Shown: positions 35,161-42,755 of the stretch, piece by piece
Layout of the letters: the number at the start of each line of letters is the position of its first letter
Numbering within the stretch: position 1 is the first letter of the stretch
Assembly (NCBI GenBank): GCA_903903985.1
Contig: CAIVAT010000013.1
Span: forward strand, 1 to 64,000
Direction of reading: 5' to 3'
Length of the DNA: 64,000 nt
Source: an uncultured Bacteroidales bacterium
GTDB lineage: Bacteria; Bacteroidota; Bacteroidia; Bacteroidales; FEN-979
The notes under the pieces: generated by a model
Told to the model about the DNA's origin: nothing
Seen by the model: the letters and a program-made list of their open reading frames with translations, nothing else
Databases searched by the model: none
Position numbers and translations under genes: made by a program

Positions 35161-36636
35161 ATGAAAATTAACAGATTTTTCCAATTAAGCGTTCTCGGGG
35201 CGACCATTTTCCTGGCTTCCGGATGTAAGAAAGAAGTATCACGTTCTACCGGCTGGGAATATAACAATCCAAAAAACGGGGGATTTGAAAAACACCAGTT
35301 TACAAATCAGCCCACAGGGCCGGGCCTGGTGTTCATCGAAGGCGGAACCTTCACCATGGGGAGCACCCAGGACGATGTAATGTTCGAATGGAACAACAGC
35401 CCCCGCCGGGTTTCTGTTTCCAGTTTTTACATGGATGAAACGGAAGTGAGCAACCTCGATTACCTTGAATATCTTTACTGGCTCAACCGGGTTTATGCCA
35501 CAGATTATCCCGGGGTGTACCGCAAAGCATTGCCTGATTCGCTGGTATGGCGTCAAAAACTGGCTTACAATGAACCCATTGTGGAGGATTATTTCCGCCA
35601 TCCGGCTTACCGCGATTATCCTGTAATCGGGGTTTCCTGGGTTCAGGCGAATGACTTTTGTCAGTGGCGGACCGACCGGGTGAATGAAATGTTGCTCATT
35701 CAAAAAGGCATTCTTGCCATGGACCCTGCCCAGAAAAATGAAAACAATTTCAATACCGAAGCATACCTGGCCGGCCAGTATGAAGGCCTTCCAGACAAGC
35801 AGCTTCCCGATCTCAATCCAAATGGAACCGGTACCCGGAAAGTTAAAAAGGAAGACGGCATTCTTTTACCAAAGTACCGCCTTCCGACAGAAGCCGAATG
35901 GGAATATGCGGCCCTTGGACTCATTGGGAACACGCTCTACGAAAGAGTTGTTGAACGGAAAAATTATCCCTGGAACGGCAATTATGTGCGCACCAACGAA
36001 TCAAGGTATTACGGAGGATTCATGGATAACTTCAAACGCGGAAAAGGCGACTATATGGGTGTGGCCGGCAACCTGAACGACGGCGCCGACGGTCCTGCAG
36101 CCTGTGGCTCATACTTCCCAAACGATTATGGGCTTTATAACATGGCTGGTAATGTGAGTGAATGGGTATTGGATGTGTACCGCCCGTTAAACTCAATGGA
36201 AGTTTCTGATCTTCGCCCCTTCCGTGGAAATGTGTTTAAAACCCCCGTTCGCGATGCCGAAGGGTTCCTTGCTGAAAAAGACAGCCTGGGACATATGAAA
36301 TACCGCGACATCACCACGGCTGAAGCAATGAACCGCAAGAATTACCGCCAGGCCGACAATATCAACTACCTCGATGGAGATTATGCGTCGAGCATTGACA
36401 ACAATGTATGGAAAGAAGGCGCCAAAGACACCTCTTCCACCAACCTGATGTACCAGTATGGCATCAGCTCACTGATCACCGACCATGCACGCGTTTATAA
36501 AGGAGGAAGCTGGAGAGACCAGGCATATTACCTGAGCCCGGGCACTCGCAGATACCTTGACGAAAACGAGGCATCTGATGCCATTGGTTTTCGGTGCGCC
36601 ATGACCCGTGTCGGAGGCTCTATTGCCGGAAGATAA
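35161..36636 (+). CDS. gldJ: Gliding/T9SS lipoprotein GldJ
   Basis: A 491-residue outer membrane lipoprotein of the SUMF1/FGE-like fold. GldJ is needed for stable T9SS and, in gliding species, for motility. The signal peptide ends in the lipobox ASGCKKE. The FGE-domain starts GPGLVFIEGGTFTMGSTQDD, with LPTEAEWEYAALG, YNMAGNVSEW and GGSWRDQAYYLSPGTRR as markers. A family insertion between about 170 and 240 (QKNENNFNTEAYLAGQ) fits GldJ better than GldK, as does the TGWEYNNPKNGGFE start. Gene order porU | PorP-gldJ-murF is close to the gldJ-porU-porV order known from Flavobacterium. A strong terminator follows. Confidence 0.88.
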   Translation: MKINRFFQLSVLGATIFLASGCKKEVSRSTGWEYNNPKNGGFEKHQFTNQPTGPGLVFIEGGTFTMGSTQDDVMFEWNNSPRRVSVSSFYMDETEVSNLDYLEYLYWLNRVYATDYPGVYRKALPDSLVWRQKLAYNEPIVEDYFRHPAYRDYPVIGVSWVQANDFCQWRTDRVNEMLLIQKGILAMDPAQKNENNFNTEAYLAGQYEGLPDKQLPDLNPNGTGTRKVKKEDGILLPKYRLPTEAEWEYAALGLIGNTLYERVVERKNYPWNGNYVRTNESRYYGGFMDNFKRGKGDYMGVAGNLNDGADGPAACGSYFPNDYGLYNMAGNVSEWVLDVYRPLNSMEVSDLRPFRGNVFKTPVRDAEGFLAEKDSLGHMKYRDITTAEAMNRKNYRQADNINYLDGDYASSIDNNVWKEGAKDTSSTNLMYQYGISSLITDHARVYKGGSWRDQAYYLSPGTRRYLDENEASDAIGFRCAMTRVGGSIAGR

Positions 36637-36655
36637 TATAAGTTGTAACAAATGG

Positions 36656-36690
36656 AAAACCCCGTTTCGCAAAAGAGACGGGGTTTTATT
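36656..36690 (+). terminator. Intrinsic terminator after gldJ
   Basis: AAAACCCCGTTTC and GAGACGGGGTTTT pair with one mismatch around a 6-nt loop, followed by ATTTAT. It lies inside the track's 5' extension of murF, which shows that murF starts at ATG 36694. Confidence 0.8.
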
Positions 36691-36693
36691 TAT

Positions 36694-37989
36694 ATGGACC
36701 AGCAACTCAAAGACCTATACGCGCTTTTTCTTGAACACCCGGTGATTTCTACCGACAGTCGCCGGATTCAGCCCGGATCCCTGTTCTTTGCCTTACGCGG
36801 TGATGCTTTCGATGGCAATGAATTTGCCCGCCAGGCACTTGAGGCGGGAGCTGCATACGCCGTTGTCGATGATGCCAGGCAGGCCGTCAACAAATCATAT
36901 ATTCTGGTCGATGACGTGCTTTCCACCATGCAGGCTTTATCCAGGCACCATCGCCTGCAATTCAGCATCCCGGTGGTTGCCATTACAGGAACAAACGGGA
37001 AAACAACGACCAAGGAGCTTATTTACTCCGTGCTTTCAAAAAAGTATCATGTCCTGGCAACGAAGGGCAACCTCAATAACCACATCGGGGTGCCGCTTAC
37101 ACTGCTTCGTTTGACCGGTGAAACAGAACTTGCCATCATCGAAATGGGCGCAAATCATCCGGGTGAGATTGATTTTCTTTGCAACATCGCTCAACCGAAT
37201 TATGGCCTCATCACCAACATCGGCAAGGCCCACCTCGAGGGTTTTGGCAGTTACGATGGTGTTGTCAGAACAAAAACTGAGCTCTACCGCTTCATCGGGG
37301 CACATGGTGGAAAAATTTTCATGAACAATGAGGATCCGGTTCTTACGAATCACTCCACCGGACTGACAGCAATTACCTATGGCAGTGCTCAAGCCGGTCT
37401 CGCTGCAATGAACCTATCTGCAGATCCTTTCGTGACCGTGGACCTTCTCCCTGCAGGATGCGCAGGATACCGCATTGAATCGAAACTGTACGGCCTTTAC
37501 AACGCCGGCAACATCCTCGCTGCAGCCTGTATCGGACACCATTTCAACGTTGCGGCGGAGGCAATAAAATCGGCCATTGAAGAATATCAGCCTGGCAACA
37601 ATCGTTCACAAATCACCAAAACAAGGCATAACCTCCTTATCCTGGATGCATATAACGCCAATCCAAGCAGCATGTCGGCTGCAATCGAAACTTTTGCCTC
37701 GTCTGACTATCCTGAAAAAACAGTAATTCTTGGCGATATGCTTGAACTGGGCAAAGAATCGGATCTGGAACACCAGGCTATCCTTGACCGGATCAATGAT
37801 CTGCATTTTCATCATGTTTACCTTGTAGGACCCATTTTCACACGACTGAATTCGAAACTTGAAAACACCTGTTTTCAGGATAGCGAACTGGCTAAAATGT
37901 GGTTTGAGCATCATAAAACTGAAAATGCAACCATCCTGATCAAGGGTTCAAGAGGTATCCGGCTTGAGATCCTGGCAGGTGAATTATAG
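36694..37989 (+). CDS. murF: UDP-N-acetylmuramoyl-tripeptide-D-alanyl-D-alanine ligase
   Basis: Adds D-Ala-D-Ala to UDP-MurNAc-tripeptide with ATP, the last cytoplasmic step of the peptidoglycan precursor. The N-terminal domain (ISTDSRRIQPGSLFFALRGD) is typical of MurF. The central ATP-binding domain has the P-loop ITGTNGKTTTKELI. The C-terminal ligase domain shows LDAYNANPSSMSAAIETFA and VLGDMLELG. The start at ATG 36694 gives 431 residues. The track's start at 36652 lies in a terminator hairpin. anmK follows after 38 bp in the same direction, so synthesis and recycling genes may share a transcript. Confidence 0.95.
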   Translation: MDQQLKDLYALFLEHPVISTDSRRIQPGSLFFALRGDAFDGNEFARQALEAGAAYAVVDDARQAVNKSYILVDDVLSTMQALSRHHRLQFSIPVVAITGTNGKTTTKELIYSVLSKKYHVLATKGNLNNHIGVPLTLLRLTGETELAIIEMGANHPGEIDFLCNIAQPNYGLITNIGKAHLEGFGSYDGVVRTKTELYRFIGAHGGKIFMNNEDPVLTNHSTGLTAITYGSAQAGLAAMNLSADPFVTVDLLPAGCAGYRIESKLYGLYNAGNILAAACIGHHFNVAAEAIKSAIEEYQPGNNRSQITKTRHNLLILDAYNANPSSMSAAIETFASSDYPEKTVILGDMLELGKESDLEHQAILDRINDLHFHHVYLVGPIFTRLNSKLENTCFQDSELAKMWFEHHKTENATILIKGSRGIRLEILAGEL

Positions 37990-38027
37990 TATGTTGTCTT
38001 TTGTTATTTAATTTTAAATAATTTCCG

Positions 38028-39077
38028 GTGAAATACCAGGTGATCGGATTAATGTCGGGAACCAGTCTTGACGGGCTTGATCTCGCTTTCTGCGAGTTCA
38101 GCAGGGATGAAAATTGGTGGACCTATCAAATTCACTGTGCTGAAACAATTCCGTACAATGATCGCTGGAAGGGATTGCTTTCGACCCTGGAGTCGGGATC
38201 GGCGCTGGATTTTGTTTCCACGGATATTGAATACGGGCACTTGTTGGGACGATTGACCCGGAGTTTCATTGAAAGGAACAATCTTATTCCCGATTTCATT
38301 GCGTCGCACGGTCATACCATTTTTCACCAGCCCGGGAAAAAAATCACGAGTCAAATCGGCCGTGGATCAGCCATTGCCGCTGAAACCGGTCTGCGTGTGG
38401 TTTGTGATTTCCGTTCACACGATGTCGCTTTGGGCGGACAGGGCGCCCCGCTTGTTCCCATTGGCGATGCGTTGCTTTTTCATGAATATGACTTTTGCCT
38501 GAATATCGGCGGATTTGCGAATATTTCGTTTCAAACCGGGGCAAAAAGGGTTGCCTGGGATGTTTGCCCTGCCAACATTGTTTTGAACCAGCTTGCAATG
38601 CAAGCCGGCCACGATTATGATCCTGACGGAACAATGGCAGCAAGCGGCTTTGTTGACAAAGCTTTGCTCGAAACGCTCAACACCCTGCCGTTTTATTCAT
38701 TGAAATTCCCAAAATCACTCGGCAGGGAATGGGTGGTTCAGTATATCTTGCCGGTTCTTCAGGATTCCGGTCTGCCAACTGTTGACCTGCTCGCCACCTT
38801 CTGTGAGCATATTGCCATACAGATAGCCGCATCTGCTGGCTTAAAAAGAGATACGAAAATGCTCATCACCGGCGGAGGTGCTTTCAACAGGCACCTCATC
38901 AATCGGATCCGCCATCATGCCCTTCCTGAAATCATCATTCCGGATGCACTGACCATCAACTTCAAAGAAGCCTTGATTTTCGCCTTCCTCGGCGTATTGC
39001 GCTGGCGTAATGAAATTAATTGCCTGAGTAGCGTGACCGGCGCTGCAAAAGATTCATCCGGCGGTGCCATTTATTGA
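38028..39077 (+). CDS. anmK: Anhydro-N-acetylmuramic acid kinase
   Basis: Phosphorylates 1,6-anhydro-MurNAc from recycled peptidoglycan, opening its anhydro ring to give MurNAc-6-phosphate. The N-terminal phosphate-binding loop GLMSGTSLDGLDLAF is diagnostic, as are ASHGHTIFHQPGKKITSQIG, FANISF and MLITGGGAFNRHLI. The start codon is GTG (38028), the first in-frame start, 38 bp after murF. 349 residues is the usual length. It lies in a murF-anmK-folC run on the plus strand. Confidence 0.94.
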   Translation: MKYQVIGLMSGTSLDGLDLAFCEFSRDENWWTYQIHCAETIPYNDRWKGLLSTLESGSALDFVSTDIEYGHLLGRLTRSFIERNNLIPDFIASHGHTIFHQPGKKITSQIGRGSAIAAETGLRVVCDFRSHDVALGGQGAPLVPIGDALLFHEYDFCLNIGGFANISFQTGAKRVAWDVCPANIVLNQLAMQAGHDYDPDGTMAASGFVDKALLETLNTLPFYSLKFPKSLGREWVVQYILPVLQDSGLPTVDLLATFCEHIAIQIAASAGLKRDTKMLITGGGAFNRHLINRIRHHALPEIIIPDALTINFKEALIFAFLGVLRWRNEINCLSSVTGAAKDSSGGAIY

Positions 39078-39145
39078 ATTGTTGATCACTTTTCCTCGTT
39101 TTTATAGTACCTTTGGAGAGTAAACCGGATGAAACACATATCAGT

Positions 39146-39426
39146 ATGGCAAGAAAGTACGATATGACCGTCACAACATTGGATTTGTACAACATCCCAA
39201 AGACAAAAATAGGGGAACAAGAGGCACAAGTTTGGTTGAATTTGTTGAAAACAAGGTTGAGGAAGCTTTTAAAAGCAAAAAAGATGATCTTGCATCAAAG
39301 CAGGATATCTATAAATTAGATGTCAAAATCGAGAAAACCAAGTCCGAAATCATCAAATGGATGTTTATTTTCTGGGCAGGGCAGACCGGCATCATGGTTG
39401 GAATTCTGGCGCTGTTTCTTAAATGA
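39146..39426 (+). pseudogene. Frameshifted CCDC90-like/DUF1640-type coiled-coil gene
   Basis: Two overlapping frames make one protein: MARKYDMTVTTLDLYNIPK...EEAQ in the first, and VEFVENKVEEAFKSKKDD to TGIMVGILALFLK in the second. The join is at TTT in CAAGTTTGGTTGAA (about 39230); one extra T would restore QVLVEFVENKVEE, the usual pattern of short DUF1640-like coiled-coil proteins with one C-terminal membrane helix, as I know them from Bacteroidota. Function of these proteins is unknown. So this is either a decayed gene or a homopolymer sequencing error. Its stop overlaps the folC start (ATGA), which suggests it was once translated in coupling with folC. Confidence 0.65.
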
Positions 39427-40718
39427 CTTATAAACAAACCCTTGATTATCTGTATGCCAAGCTGCCGATGTATCACCGGGTAGGCGCCCAGGCATACAAA
39501 GCGAACCTGGACAACACCATCGCACTTTGCGAACTGCTTGACAACCCGCAACATTCCTTCAGGTCGATCCATGTAACCGGGACGAACGGCAAAGGTTCTG
39601 TTTCCCACATGCTTGCGTCCATTCTTCAAACGGCAGGATTTCGCACAGGGCTTTACACTTCCCCGCACCTGAAAGATTTTCGCGAGCGGATCCGTGTCAA
39701 CGGAAAAATGGTTTCCAAAAAATATGTAGGTTCTTTTGTTCAAAAATACAGGAAACAATTTGAACCTTTTAAACCCTCGTTTTTTGAACTCACCGTCGGC
39801 ATGGCATTCGAATACTTCCGGGAACAACAGGTTGATATAGCCGTTGTTGAAGTTGGTTTAGGCGGAAGACTGGATTCAACCAACATCTTAACCCCTGTGC
39901 TATCGGTTATAACCAATGTGAGTTTTGACCATATGCAGTTTTTGGGTGATACACTGGAAAAGATCGCATCCGAAAAAGCAGGCATCATCAAACCAGGCAT
40001 TCCGGTTGTGATCGGGGAAACCCAGGAAGAGGTTCGAACAGTGTTCCAACAAAAGGCCATTGAATGCAATTCAGATATCCTCTGGGCTGATCAACACTTT
40101 CACGCAGGTAATTTTATTTTGAAAGGCAAAGGTGCCACCAGGCTTTTGATGGATATTTCCCGCGATGGCGTACCCTATTTGAATCAACTTATATCCCCAT
40201 TATCCGGATCGTACCAGCGAAAAAATATTCTGACCGTCCTGGGTGTGTGTGATCAGCTTATCGAACAGCGGTTTTCGTTAACACCTGGGTTAATCAGGAA
40301 GGGTATTCAGGACACCATTAAAAATACAAGCCTGAAAGGCCGCTGGCAAATTCTGAACCGGAATCCACTGACCATTTGCGATACCGGGCACAATGAAGGC
40401 GGACTACTGGAGGTTCTCCGGCAAATTGCATCAACACCACATAGTCACCTTCATTTCGTATTTGGCGTTGTAAATGATAAACACCTTCCCCCTATTCTCG
40501 GCTTATTGCCGCGCACAGCAACGTACTATTTCTGCAAACCCGATATTCCCCGCGGCCTCGATGCAGGTGAATTGCAGCAACAAGCTAACGCAGCAGGTTT
40601 ACACGGTGCATTTTATCCGTCGGTAAAGGAAGCCTTGAAGGCAGCTCAATTTTCAGCAAGTGAAAAAGAGCTGGTTTTTGTGGGCGGCAGTACGTTTGTT
40701 GTGGCTGAGGTGGTGTAA
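39423..40718 (+). CDS. folC: Bifunctional folylpolyglutamate/dihydrofolate synthase
   Basis: Adds glutamate to dihydropteroate and to reduced folates with ATP. The 431-residue protein has the FolC P-loop VTGTNGKGSVSHMLASILQ, then YTSPHLKDFRERIRVNGK, the metal-binding region FFELTVGMAFEYF and GGRLDSTNIL, and the C-terminal GVVNDKHL and DIPRGLDA segments. The start ATG overlaps the stop of the frameshifted upstream gene by four bases. The stop is followed two bases later by a 7-bp tandem repeat. It converges with the thiS-thiF-mqnE unit. Confidence 0.95.
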   Translation: MTYKQTLDYLYAKLPMYHRVGAQAYKANLDNTIALCELLDNPQHSFRSIHVTGTNGKGSVSHMLASILQTAGFRTGLYTSPHLKDFRERIRVNGKMVSKKYVGSFVQKYRKQFEPFKPSFFELTVGMAFEYFREQQVDIAVVEVGLGGRLDSTNILTPVLSVITNVSFDHMQFLGDTLEKIASEKAGIIKPGIPVVIGETQEEVRTVFQQKAIECNSDILWADQHFHAGNFILKGKGATRLLMDISRDGVPYLNQLISPLSGSYQRKNILTVLGVCDQLIEQRFSLTPGLIRKGIQDTIKNTSLKGRWQILNRNPLTICDTGHNEGGLLEVLRQIASTPHSHLHFVFGVVNDKHLPPILGLLPRTATYYFCKPDIPRGLDAGELQQQANAAGLHGAFYPSVKEALKAAQFSASEKELVFVGGSTFVVAEVV

Positions 40719-40719
40719 T

Positions 40720-40740
40720 ACGTGACGCATGACATGAGTC
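40720..40740. repeat. 7-bp tandem repeat beside the folC stop codon
   Basis: ACGTGAC, GCATGAC and ATGAGTC follow head to tail, two bases after the folC stop. They are related to the GCGTGAC units at 49454 and, on the minus strand, to the ACGTAAG units at 50811. Confidence 0.5.
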
Positions 40741-40758
40741 GGGGTCTGGAAGGTAAAA

Positions 40759-40962
40759 CTAACCCCCTGAAATAAGATGAAGCACGTGAACTTCATCTCC
40801 TTCTTTGATCAGCGCGATGTCGTACCCTGTCTTTTTTATAAGGATACCATTGATCTTGATGACCAGCATCTTAAAAGTGAAATTTTTCAGCCGGAGAAGA
40901 TCTGTTACGGTCATCTCATCCCCTGCAAATTCTTCCCGGTTATTGTTTAACAAAATTTTCAT
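40759..40962 (-). CDS. thiS: Sulfur carrier protein ThiS
   Basis: A 67-residue ubiquitin-fold sulfur carrier. Its C-terminal Gly-Gly (HLISGG) is activated by ThiF and then carries sulfur for thiazole synthesis. MKILLNNNREEF, the helix VTDLLRLKNF and IKEGDEVHVLHLISGG fit the family. It follows thiF by 10 bp on the minus strand, in a likely mqnE-thiF-thiS unit. No thiG or thiH is in the window. Confidence 0.9.
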   Translation of the reverse strand: MKILLNNNREEFAGDEMTVTDLLRLKNFTFKMLVIKINGILIKKTGYDIALIKEGDEVHVLHLISGG

Positions 40963-40972
40963 ATTTTCATCA

Positions 40973-41563
40973 TTACGCTATTTCACCATTTAACAGGATT
41001 TCCATCACCACATTTGCCTGCATGTTTGCAACCATTCCAACCCGAGGTGCGATGGGCGGCAGTTCCTGGCCAATCTCAGAAATTTCATCACCGCAAATAT
41101 AAATGTTATCTGCTTTGCGGCAATGAAGGGTGTTGTTCTTGCCCCATCCGGCCATTCCCAGGCCAATAACCAGCGGAACGAAGGGCATTTCTGAAAGAAC
41201 TGTTTCGATGATCATCTCCTTCTGATCTGCAAGGTCGAATGCTTCTACAATCACATCACACCCGGTAAAAACCGAAGCAATGTTCTCAGGTGCCAGCCGG
41301 ATATCATGCGCAATGATCTTTACATCCGGATTGATTCTGCCAATGTTGTCCTTCAACGCCACCGTTTTTTTCATTCCGACCTGGTCAAGAAAATAATATT
41401 GCCGGTTCAGATTGCTCTTGCTCACCCTGTCAAAGTCGGCAATGACCAAAGTTCCAAGGCCAACCCGTGCAAGGGCCACGGCACAGTTGGAACCCAACCC
41501 ACCGCAACCGGCAATACCGACTTTCCTGGTTTTCAGAATTGCTGAAATCTGTTCAAAAGTCAT
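40973..41563 (-). CDS. thiF: ThiS adenylyltransferase ThiF (short form)
   Basis: An E1-like enzyme that adenylates the C-terminal glycine of ThiS. The 196-residue protein is of the short ThiF group (family 2). It has the Rossmann nucleotide loop VGIAGCGGLGSNCAVALARVG, the Asp/Arg/Arg region IADFDRVSKSNLNRQYYFL and NPDVKIIAHDIRL. The zinc-binding CxxC pairs of full-length ThiF are not visible. It is flanked by thiS (10 bp) and mqnE (about 20 bp, with a short repeat in the gap). Confidence 0.88.
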   Translation of the reverse strand: MTFEQISAILKTRKVGIAGCGGLGSNCAVALARVGLGTLVIADFDRVSKSNLNRQYYFLDQVGMKKTVALKDNIGRINPDVKIIAHDIRLAPENIASVFTGCDVIVEAFDLADQKEMIIETVLSEMPFVPLVIGLGMAGWGKNNTLHCRKADNIYICGDEISEIGQELPPIAPRVGMVANMQANVVMEILLNGEIA

Positions 41564-41569
41564 TTCCCA

Positions 41570-41584
41570 ATCGTAAATCGTAAA
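41570..41584. repeat. Short repeat TCGTAAATCGTAAAT next to the mqnE stop codon
   Basis: The 15-bp repeat made of two TCGTAAA units occupies the gap between the mqnE stop and the thiF start. The same 15 bp occur at 24706-24720, where they lie against the ispF stop codon. Confidence 0.6.
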
Positions 41585-42700
41585 TCAATTTATCTTGTTG
41601 TATCTCGAGTCCCTCTCGACCGGGGTTCGTTTTGCTCCTGTGATCAGGCTGATCATCTGCGATACCGTCATCACGGGATTTTGGTCCTCCGCACCCGCCA
41701 GTGAATAAATCCGGGTTGAATCGTTGATGGTCCCATCCAGGTCGTCAACGCCAAAAGAAAGGGATACCTGTGCAAGCCGTTTGCCAACTGCAGGCCAGTA
41801 TGCCTTGAGATGGGGGAAGTTGTCGAGATAGATGCGTGAGACGGCATACATTTTCATGTCCTCAATGACTGAAACCTCCGGAATACCCGACATCTCATTC
41901 TGGTTGTTTCTGAATTTCAAAGGAATGAATGCATTGAATCCGCGGGTGCGGTCCTGAACCTGTCTGAGTCTTTCCAGGTGGTCGATCCGGTGCAGGTAAT
42001 TCTCCTTATGTCCATATAGGATGGTGGCATTTGACGGTATGCCAAGTTGATGTGCCGTTTCATGTATCCGGAGCCATTCACCGGAAGTGGATTTCATACC
42101 GCAGATATCTTTACGAATGTTTTCATCAAAGATTTCAGCACCTCCACCCGGGATGGAATCAAGTCCACACGAAATTAGGTACCTGAGACCTTCTTCGATA
42201 CCCATGTGTGATTTTTTAAACATGTAATCGAGTTCAACCGCTGAATAGGCTTTTACATGGAGGCCTGCCCTGGCACCTTTTATCTTTTGAAGCAATTCTC
42301 CATAATAAAAGATATCCCGGTCGGGGTGGACTGCCCCGGTGATGTGCAGTTCTGTGACATTGTCTTCCTGTGCCATCACTTTTTGCAGGATCTCCTCAAC
42401 GCTCAATTCCCATTTTGTATTGCTGAAATGATGCGAATAGGAACAGAACTTGCATTTATTGACACAAATATTGGTTGGTTCAATATGAAAATTCCTGATA
42501 AAAAAAACGTCGTTCCCATTTTTACCCTGCCGTACCAGATTGGCCAATTTCCCAAGGAAACCCAGTTCACCTTTCTCGAACAGAACCACTCCCTCGGCTG
42601 GTGAAATTCGCTGCTGCAGTCCCACTTTCCGGGCAATTATCGCCAAATCATCCGGAATCGTTATCGTATCAAGGATTGTATCCATGCTTAGTTCCGTCAT
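41585..42700 (-). CDS. mqnE: Aminofutalosine synthase (radical SAM)
   Basis: Radical-SAM enzyme that joins 3-[(1-carboxyvinyl)oxy]benzoate to S-adenosylmethionine to make aminofutalosine, the second step of the futalosine menaquinone pathway. The cluster motif is CVNKCKFCSY. Other family segments: ITGAVHPDRD, HVKAYSAVELDYM, SIPGGGAEIFDENIRKDIC and ATILYGHKENYLHRIDHL. This last block separates MqnE from MqnC (which has LRIS and a different loop) and from ThiH. 371 residues is the normal length. It lies upstream of thiF and thiS on the same strand. mqnB and mqnD are 5-6 kb away on the plus strand. Confidence 0.92.
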   Translation of the reverse strand: MTELSMDTILDTITIPDDLAIIARKVGLQQRISPAEGVVLFEKGELGFLGKLANLVRQGKNGNDVFFIRNFHIEPTNICVNKCKFCSYSHHFSNTKWELSVEEILQKVMAQEDNVTELHITGAVHPDRDIFYYGELLQKIKGARAGLHVKAYSAVELDYMFKKSHMGIEEGLRYLISCGLDSIPGGGAEIFDENIRKDICGMKSTSGEWLRIHETAHQLGIPSNATILYGHKENYLHRIDHLERLRQVQDRTRGFNAFIPLKFRNNQNEMSGIPEVSVIEDMKMYAVSRIYLDNFPHLKAYWPAVGKRLAQVSLSFGVDDLDGTINDSTRIYSLAGAEDQNPVMTVSQMISLITGAKRTPVERDSRYNKIN

Positions 42701-42755
42701 TATTTTTTGCTGGTCTTTATTTTGCTGCTTCCCATGGTCTTTCCAGGCTTTTCCG

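Noticed and set aside
36652-36693. Upstream start of murF from the ORF track
   Set aside because: The extension is translated from a strong terminator hairpin; ATG 36694 follows it and matches family N-termini.
41585-42700. ThiH identity for the radical-SAM gene beside thiF and thiS
   Set aside because: SIPGGGAEIF and ATILYGH motifs and the length fit MqnE, not ThiH.
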